Under the pieces are notes generated by a model. That model did no database searches. It saw only the letters and a list, made by a program, of their open reading frames with translations, and was not told the DNA's origin. From the NCBI RefSeq assembly GCF_003205195.1, contig NZ_QJRY01000006.1, forward strand, positions 124,001-188,000: 64,000 nucleotides of DNA, in the 5' to 3' direction. Source of the stretch: Peteryoungia wuzhouensis. Lineage in GTDB: Bacteria > Pseudomonadota > Alphaproteobacteria > Rhizobiales > Rhizobiaceae. The translations under genes were made by a program, and so were the position numbers. Of this stretch, positions 8,513 through 17,135 are shown in pieces; positions within the stretch are counted from its first letter, which is position 1; the number at the start of each line of letters is the position of its first letter.

Positions 8513-9958
8513 ATGACTGTCGCCAAGAATGCGCCAGCGTCCACAGGACGTCTGGCCCGGAATTCCGTGGGCATCGCCCATATCATCTTCTTCGTCGTTG
8601 CCGCTGCCGCGCCGCTGACCGCTGTCGTTGGTGCAACGCCGCCTGCATTTGCTTTCGGCAATGGCGCCGGGGTTCCCGGCGCCTTCGTGCTTGCCGGTCT
8701 GCTTTACCTGCTCTTCTCGGTCGGCTTCACCACCATGAGCCGGCATGTTGGCGGGGCAGGCGCGTTTTATACCTACATCACACAGGGCATCGGCAAGCCT
8801 GCCGGTGTGGGCGGTGCCTTCATTGCGCTTTTGACCTATAGCTCCGTCCAGATCGCGGTCTATGGCTTGCTCGGCCTTTTCACCCACAACATGATGGTTG
8901 AGGTCGGTGCCGATCTGCCCTGGTATGTCTGGTCACTCGGCTTCCTGGTGCTCGTGCATCTGGCAGGCCAGCGCAACATCGCCTTCTCGGGTGCGATTCT
9001 GGGGATCTGCATGGTGGCGGAAATCGTCATCCTGCTCCTGCTGAATATTGCGATACTGCTCGCAGGCGGCGGGCCTGAGGGCATCAACCTGATTTCCTTC
9101 GAGCCCTCCACGGTGTTCAGCGCGGGGCTGGGCGTGACACTCGTCTTCGTTGTCGGGTCCTTCATCGGCTTCGAGGCGACGGCGATCTTCGCCGAAGAGG
9201 TCGACCGTCCGGAAAAAACGATTCCCCGCGCGACCTATATCTCCGTTCTTCTGATCGCCGTCTTCTACGCCTTTTCCACCTGGACGATCGGACTGCATTA
9301 CGGTCCGTCGAAGGTGCAGGAAACTGCGGCTGCGTCGCTCGACGCCTTCTATTTCGGCGCAGCGACCGATGTGCTTGGCGCATGGTCGGCAACCGCCATG
9401 AACCTGCTCCTGATCACCAGCCTGTTTGCCTGCGTGCTTTCCTTCCACAACACGCTCAATCGCTACTTCTTTGCGCTTGGACGCGAAGGGCTCGCGGCTC
9501 GTGTGCTGGGCAAGGTTCATGCGGTTCATGGTTCGCCCCATGTTGCCGGCATGCTGCAGTCCGCCTTGGCCGCCACCGTGATCATCGCGTTTGCGCTTGC
9601 CGGACAGGACCCGTTCGCCGTCGTCTTCTCGTATATGTCCGCCCTGACCGTCATCGGCATCCTCACCGTGCAGGCGGTGGTATGCATCGCGGTGATCCTC
9701 TATTTCCGCAAGAACAGCCATGGACATGGCCCCTGGCAGACACTCGTCGCGCCTGCGCTCTCCTTTGTCGGCCTTGTCGGTGCGCTCGGTCTGGTCATCT
9801 CGAACCTCGAACTGCTGGCAGGTGCGTCGAACATCGTCGTCGATAGCTTCCCGCTGATCGTGGCGCTTGTTGGCCTCGGCGGCGTGATCTTCGCCATGCG
9901 GATCAAGGGCGCCGATCCCGTCCGATATGCAGCCCTCGGCAAGGTGTTCGAGGCGTAA
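8513..9958 (+). CDS. APC-superfamily amino acid / amine permease
   Basis: A 481-residue inner-membrane transporter with about 12 hydrophobic helices. The first helices (GIAHIIFFVVAAAAPLTAVV, GNGAGVPGAFVLAGLLYLLF), the GGAGAFYTYITQGIGKPAG segment and FIGFEATAIFAEEVDRPEKT are typical of the amino acid-polyamine-organocation superfamily. It is divergent from the AraC regulator and followed by cyclodeaminase-like, RidA and FAD-oxidase genes in the same direction, so it probably imports the amino acid or amine those enzymes oxidise. The substrate cannot be read from sequence. Confidence 0.88.
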   Translation: MTVAKNAPASTGRLARNSVGIAHIIFFVVAAAAPLTAVVGATPPAFAFGNGAGVPGAFVLAGLLYLLFSVGFTTMSRHVGGAGAFYTYITQGIGKPAGVGGAFIALLTYSSVQIAVYGLLGLFTHNMMVEVGADLPWYVWSLGFLVLVHLAGQRNIAFSGAILGICMVAEIVILLLLNIAILLAGGGPEGINLISFEPSTVFSAGLGVTLVFVVGSFIGFEATAIFAEEVDRPEKTIPRATYISVLLIAVFYAFSTWTIGLHYGPSKVQETAAASLDAFYFGAATDVLGAWSATAMNLLLITSLFACVLSFHNTLNRYFFALGREGLAARVLGKVHAVHGSPHVAGMLQSALAATVIIAFALAGQDPFAVVFSYMSALTVIGILTVQAVVCIAVILYFRKNSHGHGPWQTLVAPALSFVGLVGALGLVISNLELLAGASNIVVDSFPLIVALVGLGGVIFAMRIKGADPVRYAALGKVFEA

Positions 9959-10073
9959 CGCCCAACCCATCACCGCGGGACGGCGTCGAACCGTCCCGTC
10001 TTTTTCCAAAGCGGCCTCCTTCCTGTCCTCAAGACCGGATGCGATGTGCTGCGGCCAAATGAAAGCATCAGCC

Positions 10074-11228
10074 ATGAACGACATGACCGCCATCCAAAGC
10101 ACGAAGATCGATTTCATCTATCTGTCGGAAGAAGACATGATCAAAGCCGGCGTGACCGATATGCCGGCCTGCGTCGATGCCATGGAAGAAATGTTCGGCC
10201 TGCTCTATCACGGTGACTACCGGATGGCTGGTCCGAACAGCGACAGCCATGGTGCGGCCATTTCCTTCCCGGAAAACTCTCCGTTTCCGGACATGCCGAA
10301 GCCGACCGCCGACCGCCGTTTCATGGCGATGCCCGCCTATCTCGGTGGCCGTTTCCGCACGGCAGGCATGAAGTGGTACGGATCCAACATCGAAAACCGG
10401 GACAAGGGCCTGCCGCGTTCGATCCTGATGTTCTGCCTCAATGATGCGGACACCGGTGCCCCGCTCGCCTTCATGTCGGCGAACCTGCTTTCCGCCTATC
10501 GCACCGGTGCTATTCCGGGCGTTGGCGCACGCCATCTGGCGCGCAAGGACAGCCGTGTCGTCGGAATTCTCGGACCAGGCGTCATGGCGAAGACCACGCT
10601 TGCAGCCTTCATGGCCGCTTGCCCCAACATCGATACGCTGAAGGTCAAGGGTCGCGGTGAAAAGAGCCTGAAGAGCTTCCTTGCCTGGGTTGCCGAGACC
10701 TATCCCCAGATCACGTCCGTCGCTGTGGTCGACAGCATTGAGGCCGTCGTACGCGACAGCGATCTGGTCAGCTATTGCAACTCGGGTGCGGTCGGCGATC
10801 CCTCGACCTATCCGATGGTCAAGCGCGAATGGGTGAAGCCCGGCGCCTTCCTCGCGATGCCGGCCCTCTGCAACATCGACGAAGCCATGGAGGCCCGGGA
10901 TGTTCGCAAGGTGGTCGACAACACGGGCCTTTACGACGCCTGGTTCCATGAACTGCCGAAGCCGGCCCATGTGCATGTACCGATCGTCGGTGTGAAGTTC
11001 ATGGACATGATCGCCGAGGGCCGCATGGATCGCGCCGACCTCGAAGACATCGGCAAGATCGTCGCCGGCGATGCGCCGGGACGTCAGAACGATGAAGAGA
11101 TTATCATCATGTCCGTCGGCGGCATGCCGGTCGAGGATGTTGCCTGGGGCACGATCGTCTACCGAAACGCCATCAGCCGCGGCATCGGCGTCAAGCTCAA
11201 CCTCTGGGACGTTCCCGTCTTGCGCTGA
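10074..11228 (+). CDS. Ornithine cyclodeaminase / mu-crystallin family protein (tyramine oxidase subunit B-like)
   Basis: A 384-residue NAD(P)-binding protein. The N-terminal segment IDFIYLSEEDMIKAGVTDMP and the stretch RRFMAMPAYLGGRFRTAGMK, then ENRDKGLPRSILMFCLND and LLSAYRTGAIPGVGARHLA, are characteristic of the cyclodeaminase family. The Rossmann motif is VVGILGPGVMAKTTLAAF. This longer subgroup resembles proteins annotated as tyramine oxidase subunit B. Known family activities include proline formation from ornithine and ketimine or amino acid oxidoreduction. It is followed by RidA and an FAD amine oxidase, consistent with imine chemistry. The start at 10074 is the likeliest of several close ATGs (10059, 10083). 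Confidence 0.75.
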   Translation: MNDMTAIQSTKIDFIYLSEEDMIKAGVTDMPACVDAMEEMFGLLYHGDYRMAGPNSDSHGAAISFPENSPFPDMPKPTADRRFMAMPAYLGGRFRTAGMKWYGSNIENRDKGLPRSILMFCLNDADTGAPLAFMSANLLSAYRTGAIPGVGARHLARKDSRVVGILGPGVMAKTTLAAFMAACPNIDTLKVKGRGEKSLKSFLAWVAETYPQITSVAVVDSIEAVVRDSDLVSYCNSGAVGDPSTYPMVKREWVKPGAFLAMPALCNIDEAMEARDVRKVVDNTGLYDAWFHELPKPAHVHVPIVGVKFMDMIAEGRMDRADLEDIGKIVAGDAPGRQNDEEIIIMSVGGMPVEDVAWGTIVYRNAISRGIGVKLNLWDVPVLR

Positions 11229-11310
11229 TATCCCCGGCGCCAACTTGCCGGGTGGATCGCGGTGTTCCAGCCCGCCCGGCCTTTCTTTTCAATTCAGCAA
11301 CGAGTGCACC

Positions 11311-11733
11311 ATGACCAAGGTCGTCAAGATCAAGACCGGATCCAAGTTCGAGGATCACGGCAGCTATTCGCGTATCGTCGCGGTCGACAACTGGATTTTC
11401 GTCTCCAATACGGCCGGGCGCAACCCGGTGACCAAGGAAATTCCGGAGGATATCACTGAGCAGACCCTCCAGGTCTTTGCCAACATCGAAGCTGCGCTGG
11501 CAGCCGTCGATTCCGGCCTTGCCGACGTCGTGGCTTCGCGGGTGTTCATCCAGGATCCTGGCGATACCATGGCCGTGATGACGGTTGTCGGGGAGAAGTT
11601 CCGCGGCATCAATCCCGCCAGCACCGTCACATGCCCGCCGCTCGGATCGACGGTCTACAAGGTCGAGATCGAAGTGACCGCCTATCGTGGCGCGGGAAAG
11701 GCAGAGACCGAAGAGCGGGTCATCTCCCTCTGA
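11311..11733 (+). CDS. RidA/YjgF/Rid-family imine deaminase
   Basis: A 140-residue Rid protein. Visible features are the central strand-helix stretch TEQTLQVFANIEAALAAVDSGLADVVASRVFI, the Arg in that strand that binds the imine carboxylate in deaminating members (ASRVFIQD), and the C-terminal Glu-containing motif KVEIEVTAY. Rid proteins hydrolyse reactive enamines and imines released by amino acid dehydratases or oxidases. It sits 82 bp after the cyclodeaminase-like gene and 64 bp before an FAD amine oxidase, so removal of an imine intermediate is a natural role. Confidence 0.88.
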   Translation: MTKVVKIKTGSKFEDHGSYSRIVAVDNWIFVSNTAGRNPVTKEIPEDITEQTLQVFANIEAALAAVDSGLADVVASRVFIQDPGDTMAVMTVVGEKFRGINPASTVTCPPLGSTVYKVEIEVTAYRGAGKAETEERVISL

Positions 11734-11797
11734 TCCAGCGTCCGGGAGGTTTGTGATCCATCCCTCCGTCCTTTCCAGAAACTTCAGGTTCGCAGCC

Positions 11798-13096
11798 ATG
11801 GCACCCACCATCCTCCCCGTTCAGACAGCTTCTTCCTTTCCTGCACAAACGACTGTTGTCGTCATTGGCGGCGGGATCGTCGGGCTGACGGCCGCCCTCG
11901 TTCTTGCCGAGCGTGGCGTGCCGGTTGTGCTTTTGGAGAAAGGGCGCGTGGCGGGGGAGCAGTCCTCGCGCAATCTCGGCTGGATCCGCAAGATGGGCCG
12001 CTCGGCGCCGGATGTGCCGATGGCGCAGGCGGCAGACCGTCTCTGGGCGCAGATGCCCGAGCGTGTCGGAATGGATGTCGGATATCGCCAGGCAGGCATC
12101 ATGTATCTCGCCCGAACCGAAGCCGAGATGGAGATGCACCGCCAGTGGATGAAGACGGTCGAAGGCCTGCAGCTCGATTCCCAGATGCTGAGCGCCCGGG
12201 AGATCGATGACCGGGTGCCGGGTGGGAAGGGGACCTGGGCCGGTGGTATCTACACCGCCTCTGATGGTCGCGCAGAGCCGACGCTGGCGCCAAGCGCGAT
12301 TGCGCGGGCCGCGATTGCGAAAGGGGCCGTGATCGTCGAGAACTGCGCCGTTCGCACGCTTGTCCGTTCGGCAGGCCGCGTCACGGGTGTTGTCACCGAA
12401 CGGGGCGAAATCCGCTGTGATCAGGTTCTCCTTGCCGGCGCGCTCTGGTCGCGCAAGTTCCTGGCCAATCTCGGCGTCTCCCTGCCGACTTTGCCACTCG
12501 TTTGTTCGGTCATCCGCACCGCCCCGATGGAGGGGCCGACGGAGATCGCTGTCGGTGGCCCCGACTTCTCCTTCCGCAAACGCCTTGATGGTGGTTACAC
12601 CATCACCCAGCGCGGCGCGCTCGGCGCACCGCTGATGCTCGACCACCTCCTGATCGGCCTGCGTTACCTGCACATGTTGCGCGGCCAGCGGCAGTTGCTG
12701 CGCATCAGCCTCGGGTCCGATTTCATGAAAGACATCTCCCTGCCGCGTCGTTGGGGTGCGAAATCCCGGTCCCCATTCGAGCGCGTGCGCGTGATGGATC
12801 CGCCGGCAAATCCCGATATCAATGCTGAGGCCATGCGCAACCTGACCGCCGCCTGGCCGCTCTTTGCCGATGCGGTGATTGAGGAGGTCTGGGCAGGCAT
12901 GATGGATATCACGCCGGATTCCCTGCCGGTGATCGGTCCGGTTGCCGGTATTCCGGGACTTACGCTTGCGACCGGTTTTTCGGGCCACGGCTTCGGGACG
13001 GGACCGGCTGCCGGCCAGCTTGCCGCAGACCTGGTCACGGCGTCCTCTACGCCGCTGCTCGATCCGACACCCTATCGTCTCGAACGATTTTCCTGA
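11798..13096 (+). CDS. FAD-dependent amino acid/amine oxidoreductase (DAO family)
   Basis: A 432-residue FAD oxidoreductase. The dinucleotide-binding motif VVVIGGGIVGLTAALVLAERG is at about residues 20-40, and the C-terminal FAD loop DSLPVIGPVAGIPGLTLATG and FSGHGFGTGPAAGQLAADLV is typical of the D-amino acid dehydrogenase / glycine oxidase family. Such enzymes oxidise the C-N bond of amino acids or amines to imines. There is no signal peptide. It ends the permease / cyclodeaminase / RidA series. The start at 11798 (MAPTILPV) was preferred over a 37-codon upstream extension that overlaps ridA. The substrate is unknown. Confidence 0.82.
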   Translation: MAPTILPVQTASSFPAQTTVVVIGGGIVGLTAALVLAERGVPVVLLEKGRVAGEQSSRNLGWIRKMGRSAPDVPMAQAADRLWAQMPERVGMDVGYRQAGIMYLARTEAEMEMHRQWMKTVEGLQLDSQMLSAREIDDRVPGGKGTWAGGIYTASDGRAEPTLAPSAIARAAIAKGAVIVENCAVRTLVRSAGRVTGVVTERGEIRCDQVLLAGALWSRKFLANLGVSLPTLPLVCSVIRTAPMEGPTEIAVGGPDFSFRKRLDGGYTITQRGALGAPLMLDHLLIGLRYLHMLRGQRQLLRISLGSDFMKDISLPRRWGAKSRSPFERVRVMDPPANPDINAEAMRNLTAAWPLFADAVIEEVWAGMMDITPDSLPVIGPVAGIPGLTLATGFSGHGFGTGPAAGQLAADLVTASSTPLLDPTPYRLERFS

Positions 13097-13171
13097 GTTC
13101 TATCGCGGCTGCCGATCGATTGTCAGCAGCAGGCAGAATGGCGGGCCTCGCGTGTCCGCCACTGCCCTTCC

Positions 13172-13570
13172 TCAGACCCGGCGGGGATCGAGGCCGCGGA
13201 CGGTCTCGACCGCGTTGCGCGTGTCGGGCAGGAATTCGAGCAGCAACCCGTCTGGCATTTCGACCCAATGGGCGCCCTTGTCCAACGACTTGCCGCCATG
13301 AGCCAGCGCGCCCTGGATTGCCGCCGGCACGTCGGCACAGATGAGGCCCAGATGCGCGAAACGGCCTTCCGGGCCGGTGAACCCAGCATCCTCGACAATC
13401 TGAAGGCCGCCGAGCAGCCAGACCTGGCTTGGCTTTTCGTCCGTCCCGTCCCGTTTGGTCACGGTCATCCCGAGCACATCGCGGAAGAAGGACAGATGCG
13501 TGGTGATGTCGCGGACGGTGAAGGCGACGTGGTCGAGATAGGCCGCCGTCGCAGTCTTTATTTCAGGCAT
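13172..13570 (-). CDS. VOC-superfamily (glyoxalase/dioxygenase fold) protein
   Basis: A 132-residue single-domain VOC protein starting MPEIKTATAAYLDHVAFTVRD and ending MPDGLLLEFLPDTRNAV, with candidate metal ligands in DHVAF, HLGLI and LLLEF. VOC members include glyoxalases, extradiol dioxygenases, epimerases and resistance proteins; no specific activity can be assigned. AGAAGG precedes the ATG. It is in line with the LysR gene behind it and converges with the FAD oxidoreductase, so it may act on a product of one of the neighbouring catabolic pathways. Confidence 0.75.
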   Translation of the reverse strand: MPEIKTATAAYLDHVAFTVRDITTHLSFFRDVLGMTVTKRDGTDEKPSQVWLLGGLQIVEDAGFTGPEGRFAHLGLICADVPAAIQGALAHGGKSLDKGAHWVEMPDGLLLEFLPDTRNAVETVRGLDPRRV

Positions 13571-13633
13571 GGGAAATCCTTCTCTTTATGCTGCAAGCCG
13601 TCCTTGCCGTTCAATCGGCGTATAGGCTTTTAT

Positions 13634-14569
13634 TTACTGCAGGGGGCGGGATGCCACCTGCTGCCAGGTTCGTTCGAGATCGTGTTCGCGAAAATGCCGG
13701 ACCAGGGCGTCGATGAAGAGGCGCGTGCGTGCCGGAAGATGGGTTCGCGAAGGAAAGACGATGTTCATCGTCAGGCTCGGCAGGGTCCAGTCGGTGAGGA
13801 CCGGTACCAGCCGCCCTGCCTCGATATCCTCATGAACGACATAGGCCGGTTGCACCAGCAGCCCCATGCCGGACAGGGCGGCCTGGCGCAGCAGTTGGCC
13901 GTCATTGCTTGCCATCTCGGCCAGGGTCGAGAAGCGGCGCTCTTCATTGCCGCGTGTGAAGGTCAGCTGGTCCCAGTTTTCCGAGAGGGTGTAGAGAAGC
14001 AGATCGTGGCGTTCCAGGTCGTCGGGCGCCTGCGGCACCCCCTGTCGCGCAAGATAGTCTGGAGCACCGACCATCATGCGTGGCATCTCGGCCAGTTTGC
14101 GGATCGTGACGCTGCTGTCCACCTCGGCTCGTCGCGTCCGGATTGCGAGGTCAAGTCCGTTTTCGATGATGTCGCAGTAGCGGTTGGAGGCCTGGAGGTC
14201 GATGCGCACTTGCGGGTAGCGTGCCTTGAAGGCATTGATCACCGGGATCAGGTGCAGCATCGCAAAGGACAAGGACGCGCCAAGACGCAGCACGCCGGTT
14301 GGCTCTGCCGAAACGTGGCTGACACTTTCTTCGGCTTCCTGCAGCGTCGAGAGAATGTCGCGCGCGCTGCGGGCGAAACGCTGTCCTTCGGAGGTCAACG
14401 ACAGAGCCCGCGTTGTCCGCTGCACAAGCCGCACGCCGAGGCGGTTTTCCAGGTTTGTCAGATGCCGGCTGACGCCGGAGACCGACAGACCCATTTCTTG
14501 CGCAGCGCGCGTCAGGTTTGCCTCATCGGCGATGCGCGTGAAAACTTCCAGTTCGACGAAGCGATCCAT
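13634..14569 (-). CDS. LysR-family transcriptional regulator next to the hydroxyquinol operon
   Basis: A 311-residue LysR regulator: MDRFVELEVFTRIADEANLT and AAQEMGLSVSGVSRHLTNLE form the winged helix-turn-helix, followed by the periplasmic-binding-like effector domain. The ATG at 14567-14569 was chosen because MDRFVELEVF is the normal family N-terminus; the frame is open further upstream but lacks family resemblance. It is divergent from the Dabb / maleylacetate reductase / hydroxyquinol dioxygenase operon across a 222 bp gap and is a plausible regulator of it. It belongs to a different LysR branch from catR. Confidence 0.88.
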   Translation of the reverse strand: MDRFVELEVFTRIADEANLTRAAQEMGLSVSGVSRHLTNLENRLGVRLVQRTTRALSLTSEGQRFARSARDILSTLQEAEESVSHVSAEPTGVLRLGASLSFAMLHLIPVINAFKARYPQVRIDLQASNRYCDIIENGLDLAIRTRRAEVDSSVTIRKLAEMPRMMVGAPDYLARQGVPQAPDDLERHDLLLYTLSENWDQLTFTRGNEERRFSTLAEMASNDGQLLRQAALSGMGLLVQPAYVVHEDIEAGRLVPVLTDWTLPSLTMNIVFPSRTHLPARTRLFIDALVRHFREHDLERTWQQVASRPLQ

Positions 14570-14607
14570 CCTGTCCACCCAATTGTTGAAGTTCCCGTTT
14601 TTTATAA

Positions 14608-14620
14608 CGGTAATATTCAC
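14608..14620 (+). promoter_or_regulatory. Copy 1 of a shared 13-bp box (CGGTAATATTCAC)
   Basis: The 13 bases CGGTAATATTCAC are identical to those at 19488-19500 in the iacI-iacH gap, with closely related copies at 19779 and 27084. The core has dyad character (GTAA-TAT-TCAC). It lies about 40 bp upstream of the LysR start and 170 bp upstream of the Dabb gene. See the findings for the proposed regulon. Confidence 0.6.
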
Positions 14621-14696
14621 CCAAATATGCATTTTATCAAGTGGGCTGAACGCGCCTTCTCGGTGTTGCGAGATCTGCAAGAATGTTTTCCGATTT

Positions 14697-14712
14697 ACGT
14701 GATTTATCACGT
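14697..14712. promoter_or_regulatory. Perfect palindrome ACGTGA-TTTA-TCACGT before the hydroxyquinol operon
   Basis: A perfect 6+6 inverted repeat with a 4 nt centre, 80 bp upstream of the Dabb start. Its arms (TTTACGTGA, read with the preceding bases) resemble the TTCACGTAA end of the iac-region boxes on the opposite strand. It is a candidate operator for the divergent LysR protein or for a MarR regulator such as IacR. Confidence 0.5.
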
Positions 14713-14791
14713 TTCATTTGAAGGGCAGGATGCGCCGACGTCGCAGCGGTCTCTAGGACCCGTTTGTGCCATCATTTTCTGGAGATCGTAC

Positions 14792-15136
14792 ATGTCCGAT
14801 GCCGGCCACAAGTCCAGCCCTGTCCGCCACATCGTCATGTGGAATGTGGCCGGAGACACAGCAGAAGAGCGTGCGACCGCGATCGAGATCGTCCGCAATG
14901 CCTTCGAGGCTCTGCGGGGCCGCATCCCAGGTCTGATAAGCCTCGAGATCGGAATCGACCACAGCCGCATCGACTATGCGTGCGACATGGTCCTGGTTAC
15001 CGACTTCGATAGTGAGGCTAGCCTTCAGGCCTATGCGACGCATCCTCTGCACTTGGCCGTCCGAGACCAACTGCAAGGGGTGAGGGTCGCCCGGTATCAG
15101 GTGGACTACTGCCTCCGCTCGATGGATGCGGCATGA
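14792..15136 (+). CDS. Dabb (stress-responsive A/B barrel) domain protein
   Basis: A 114-residue single Dabb domain, a ferredoxin-like dimeric alpha/beta barrel. The start VRHIVMWNVAGDTAEERATA, the central GRIPGLISLEIGIDHSR and the end ATHPLHLAVRDQL follow the family pattern. GGAG lies about 8 nt before the ATG. It is the first gene of the hydroxyquinol operon and overlaps the maleylacetate reductase start by 4 nt (ATGA). Dabb proteins in aromatic or polyketide pathways can be small cyclases or isomerases or bind intermediates; the exact role here is unknown. Confidence 0.78.
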   Translation: MSDAGHKSSPVRHIVMWNVAGDTAEERATAIEIVRNAFEALRGRIPGLISLEIGIDHSRIDYACDMVLVTDFDSEASLQAYATHPLHLAVRDQLQGVRVARYQVDYCLRSMDAA

Positions 15137-16203
15137 TGGTCGAGCGAGAGTTCATCTACACCGGCCACCCCGCCCGCGTCATCTTCGGCTTCGGCACCAC
15201 GGTGCGCCTGCCGGAGGAGCTTGCACGTCTCGGCAAACAACGGGCACTGGTCCTTGCAACCCCCGCCCAGAAGGCGGAAGCCGAGACCCTGCTTGCGCTG
15301 CTCGGACCGGCGGGTGCCGGCGTCTTTGCCGGTGCCGTCATGCACACGCCCGTCGATGTCAGCGAGCTTGCCACGAAACAGGCAGACGCGCTTTCGGCGG
15401 ATGTCCTCGTCGCCGTCGGCGGCGGTTCGACCATCGGGCTCTCCAAGGCGATCGCCCTGCGCACCGATCTGCCCCAGGTCGTCTTGCCGACCACCTATGC
15501 CGGTTCCGAAATGACGCCGATCATCGGCCAGACCGAGAATGGCGTGAAGCGGACGCAGACCACGCTCAAGGTGCTTCCGGAAGTCGTCATCTATGATGTC
15601 GAGCAGACGCTCGGACTACCGGTCGGCATGTCCGGGACCAGCGGCATGAACGCGATGGCGCATGCCATCGAGGCACTCTACGCACGCGAGACAAATCCGA
15701 TCATCTCGGCGCTCGCCATCGAGGCGATCCGGTCGCTGGCCCGCGCGCTTCCGGTTATCGCCAAGGCACCCGGCGATCGTGATGCGCGTGCCGATGCGCT
15801 CTACGGTGCGTGGCTCTGTGGCATATGCCTGGGGTCGGTCGGCATGGCGCTGCATCACAAGCTCTGTCACACGCTCGGGGGCGGCTTCGACCTGCCGCAT
15901 GCCGAAACCCATACGATCATGCTGCCGCATGCGCTTGCCTACAATGCGCCGGCGATCCCCGACGTCATGAAGAAGCTCACAGACGTTCTCGGTAGCGATC
16001 CGAGCGGCGCACTCTTTGATCTCGCTCGCGCCATCGGGGCGCCCGTTGCGCTCTCGCAGATCGGCATGCCTGAAGATGGCATCGACAAGGCGGTGGAGAG
16101 TGCCTTTGCCAATCCCTACTGGAACCCGCGTCCGCTGGAAAAGGAGGCGATCACCGCGCTGATCGCCCGTGCCTATTCCGGTGAGCGGCCCGTCATCGAC
16201 TGA
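15133..16203 (+). CDS. Maleylacetate reductase
   Basis: A 356-residue iron-type alcohol dehydrogenase-family enzyme reducing maleylacetate to 3-oxoadipate with NAD(P)H. The nucleotide-binding GGGST motif is at residues 96-100. PTTYAGSEMTPIIGQTENGVK and the metal/active-site His cluster HHKLCHTLGGGFDLPHAETH (residues 241-260) are typical of maleylacetate reductases, including GraC and TftE types. The ATG overlaps the Dabb stop. It is followed 12 nt later by hydroxyquinol 1,2-dioxygenase, whose product is maleylacetate, so the pair forms a coherent two-step module delivering 3-oxoadipate. Confidence 0.93.
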   Translation: MMVEREFIYTGHPARVIFGFGTTVRLPEELARLGKQRALVLATPAQKAEAETLLALLGPAGAGVFAGAVMHTPVDVSELATKQADALSADVLVAVGGGSTIGLSKAIALRTDLPQVVLPTTYAGSEMTPIIGQTENGVKRTQTTLKVLPEVVIYDVEQTLGLPVGMSGTSGMNAMAHAIEALYARETNPIISALAIEAIRSLARALPVIAKAPGDRDARADALYGAWLCGICLGSVGMALHHKLCHTLGGGFDLPHAETHTIMLPHALAYNAPAIPDVMKKLTDVLGSDPSGALFDLARAIGAPVALSQIGMPEDGIDKAVESAFANPYWNPRPLEKEAITALIARAYSGERPVID

Positions 16204-16215
16204 GGAGGAGGACAT

Positions 16216-17067
16216 ATGCGTTATTTCACTGAAGAGGCATCCGCTGAGGTCGTCAACGAACGCATGGGGCCGTCGGTCTCACCGCGACTTTCGCGCATCA
16301 TGTCCTCGCTCGTCACCCATCTGCATGCCTTCGTGAAGGATGTGGAACTGACCGAGTCGGAATGGGGCGTGGCCATCGATTTTCTCACCCGCACCGGGCA
16401 GATCTGCTCGGATGCGCGTCAGGAATTCATCCTTCTGTCGGACGTGCTCGGTGTATCCATGCTGGTCGATGCCATTAATCACCGCACTCCAGGCCAGGCC
16501 ACGGAGACCACGGTTTTCGGCCCCTTCCACGTCGATGGAGCGCCGGAGCGCGAGATGGGCGCCAATATCAGCCTGGATGGCAAGGGCGAGACCTGTCTCT
16601 TCGAAGGCCGGGTGCTCGATGTCGACGGACGGCCGATTGAAAATGCACTCGTCGACGTCTGGTCGGACAATGAGGACGGCTTCTACGACGTGCAGCAGCC
16701 GGGCGTGCAGCCGCCTTTCAACAATCGCGGCATTTTCCGGACCGACAAGGATGGCCGCTATGCGTTTCGGGGCATCAAGCCGGTCGCCTATCCGATCCCT
16801 GATGACGGGCCGGTGGGCAGGATGCTGGCCGCGCTCGGCCGCCATCCCTGGCGTCCTGCGCACATGCATTTCCTGGTCACCGCGCCGGGTTGCGAGCGCC
16901 TGATTACCCACATTTTCGTTGCCGGCGACGCCTATCTCACCTCCGACGCGGTCTTCGGTGTGAAGGAAACGCTGATCGTCGATTTCAAGCCGGTCGTGAG
17001 CCCGAGCGAGCGCTGGCGGGCGCATTTCGATTTTGTCCTCGCTCCTGCCACAGCGAGCAGAGCCTAA
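16216..17067 (+). CDS. Hydroxyquinol 1,2-dioxygenase
   Basis: A 283-residue intradiol dioxygenase opening hydroxyquinol (1,2,4-trihydroxybenzene) to maleylacetate. Iron ligands visible are Tyr157 (EDGFYDVQQ), Tyr192 (PVAYPIPDD), His216 and His218 (RPAHMHF). The N-terminal helical linker domain, FGPFHVDGAPEREMG and the PVAYPIPDDGPVGRML loop match hydroxyquinol rather than catechol dioxygenases, which have SIVPHGYGVPP there. GGAGGAGG precedes the ATG. Its linkage to maleylacetate reductase supports the assignment. No dedicated hydroxylase producing hydroxyquinol is in this operon. Confidence 0.92.
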   Translation: MRYFTEEASAEVVNERMGPSVSPRLSRIMSSLVTHLHAFVKDVELTESEWGVAIDFLTRTGQICSDARQEFILLSDVLGVSMLVDAINHRTPGQATETTVFGPFHVDGAPEREMGANISLDGKGETCLFEGRVLDVDGRPIENALVDVWSDNEDGFYDVQQPGVQPPFNNRGIFRTDKDGRYAFRGIKPVAYPIPDDGPVGRMLAALGRHPWRPAHMHFLVTAPGCERLITHIFVAGDAYLTSDAVFGVKETLIVDFKPVVSPSERWRAHFDFVLAPATASRA

Positions 17068-17135
17068 GCCTGAACGGGGAGCCACGCCGGGAACGCGGCT
17101 GTTGAACGAACAAAACCAAACCGGAGGGAAACATT

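Noticed and set aside
8933-12988. Long reverse frames antisense to the permease, cyclodeaminase and FAD oxidase genes
   Set aside because: Their translations are rich in Asp, His, Arg and Gly without domains, while the forward frames match known families.
14570-14710. Upstream extension of the LysR gene at 13634-14569
   Set aside because: The extension lacks family resemblance and covers the AT-rich promoter region with the shared box.
16510-16550. Apparent loss of an iron-ligand Tyr in hydroxyquinol dioxygenase (GPFH instead of GPLY)
   Set aside because: The GPLY tyrosine is not an iron ligand; the real ligands are Tyr157, Tyr192, His216 and His218 and all are present.
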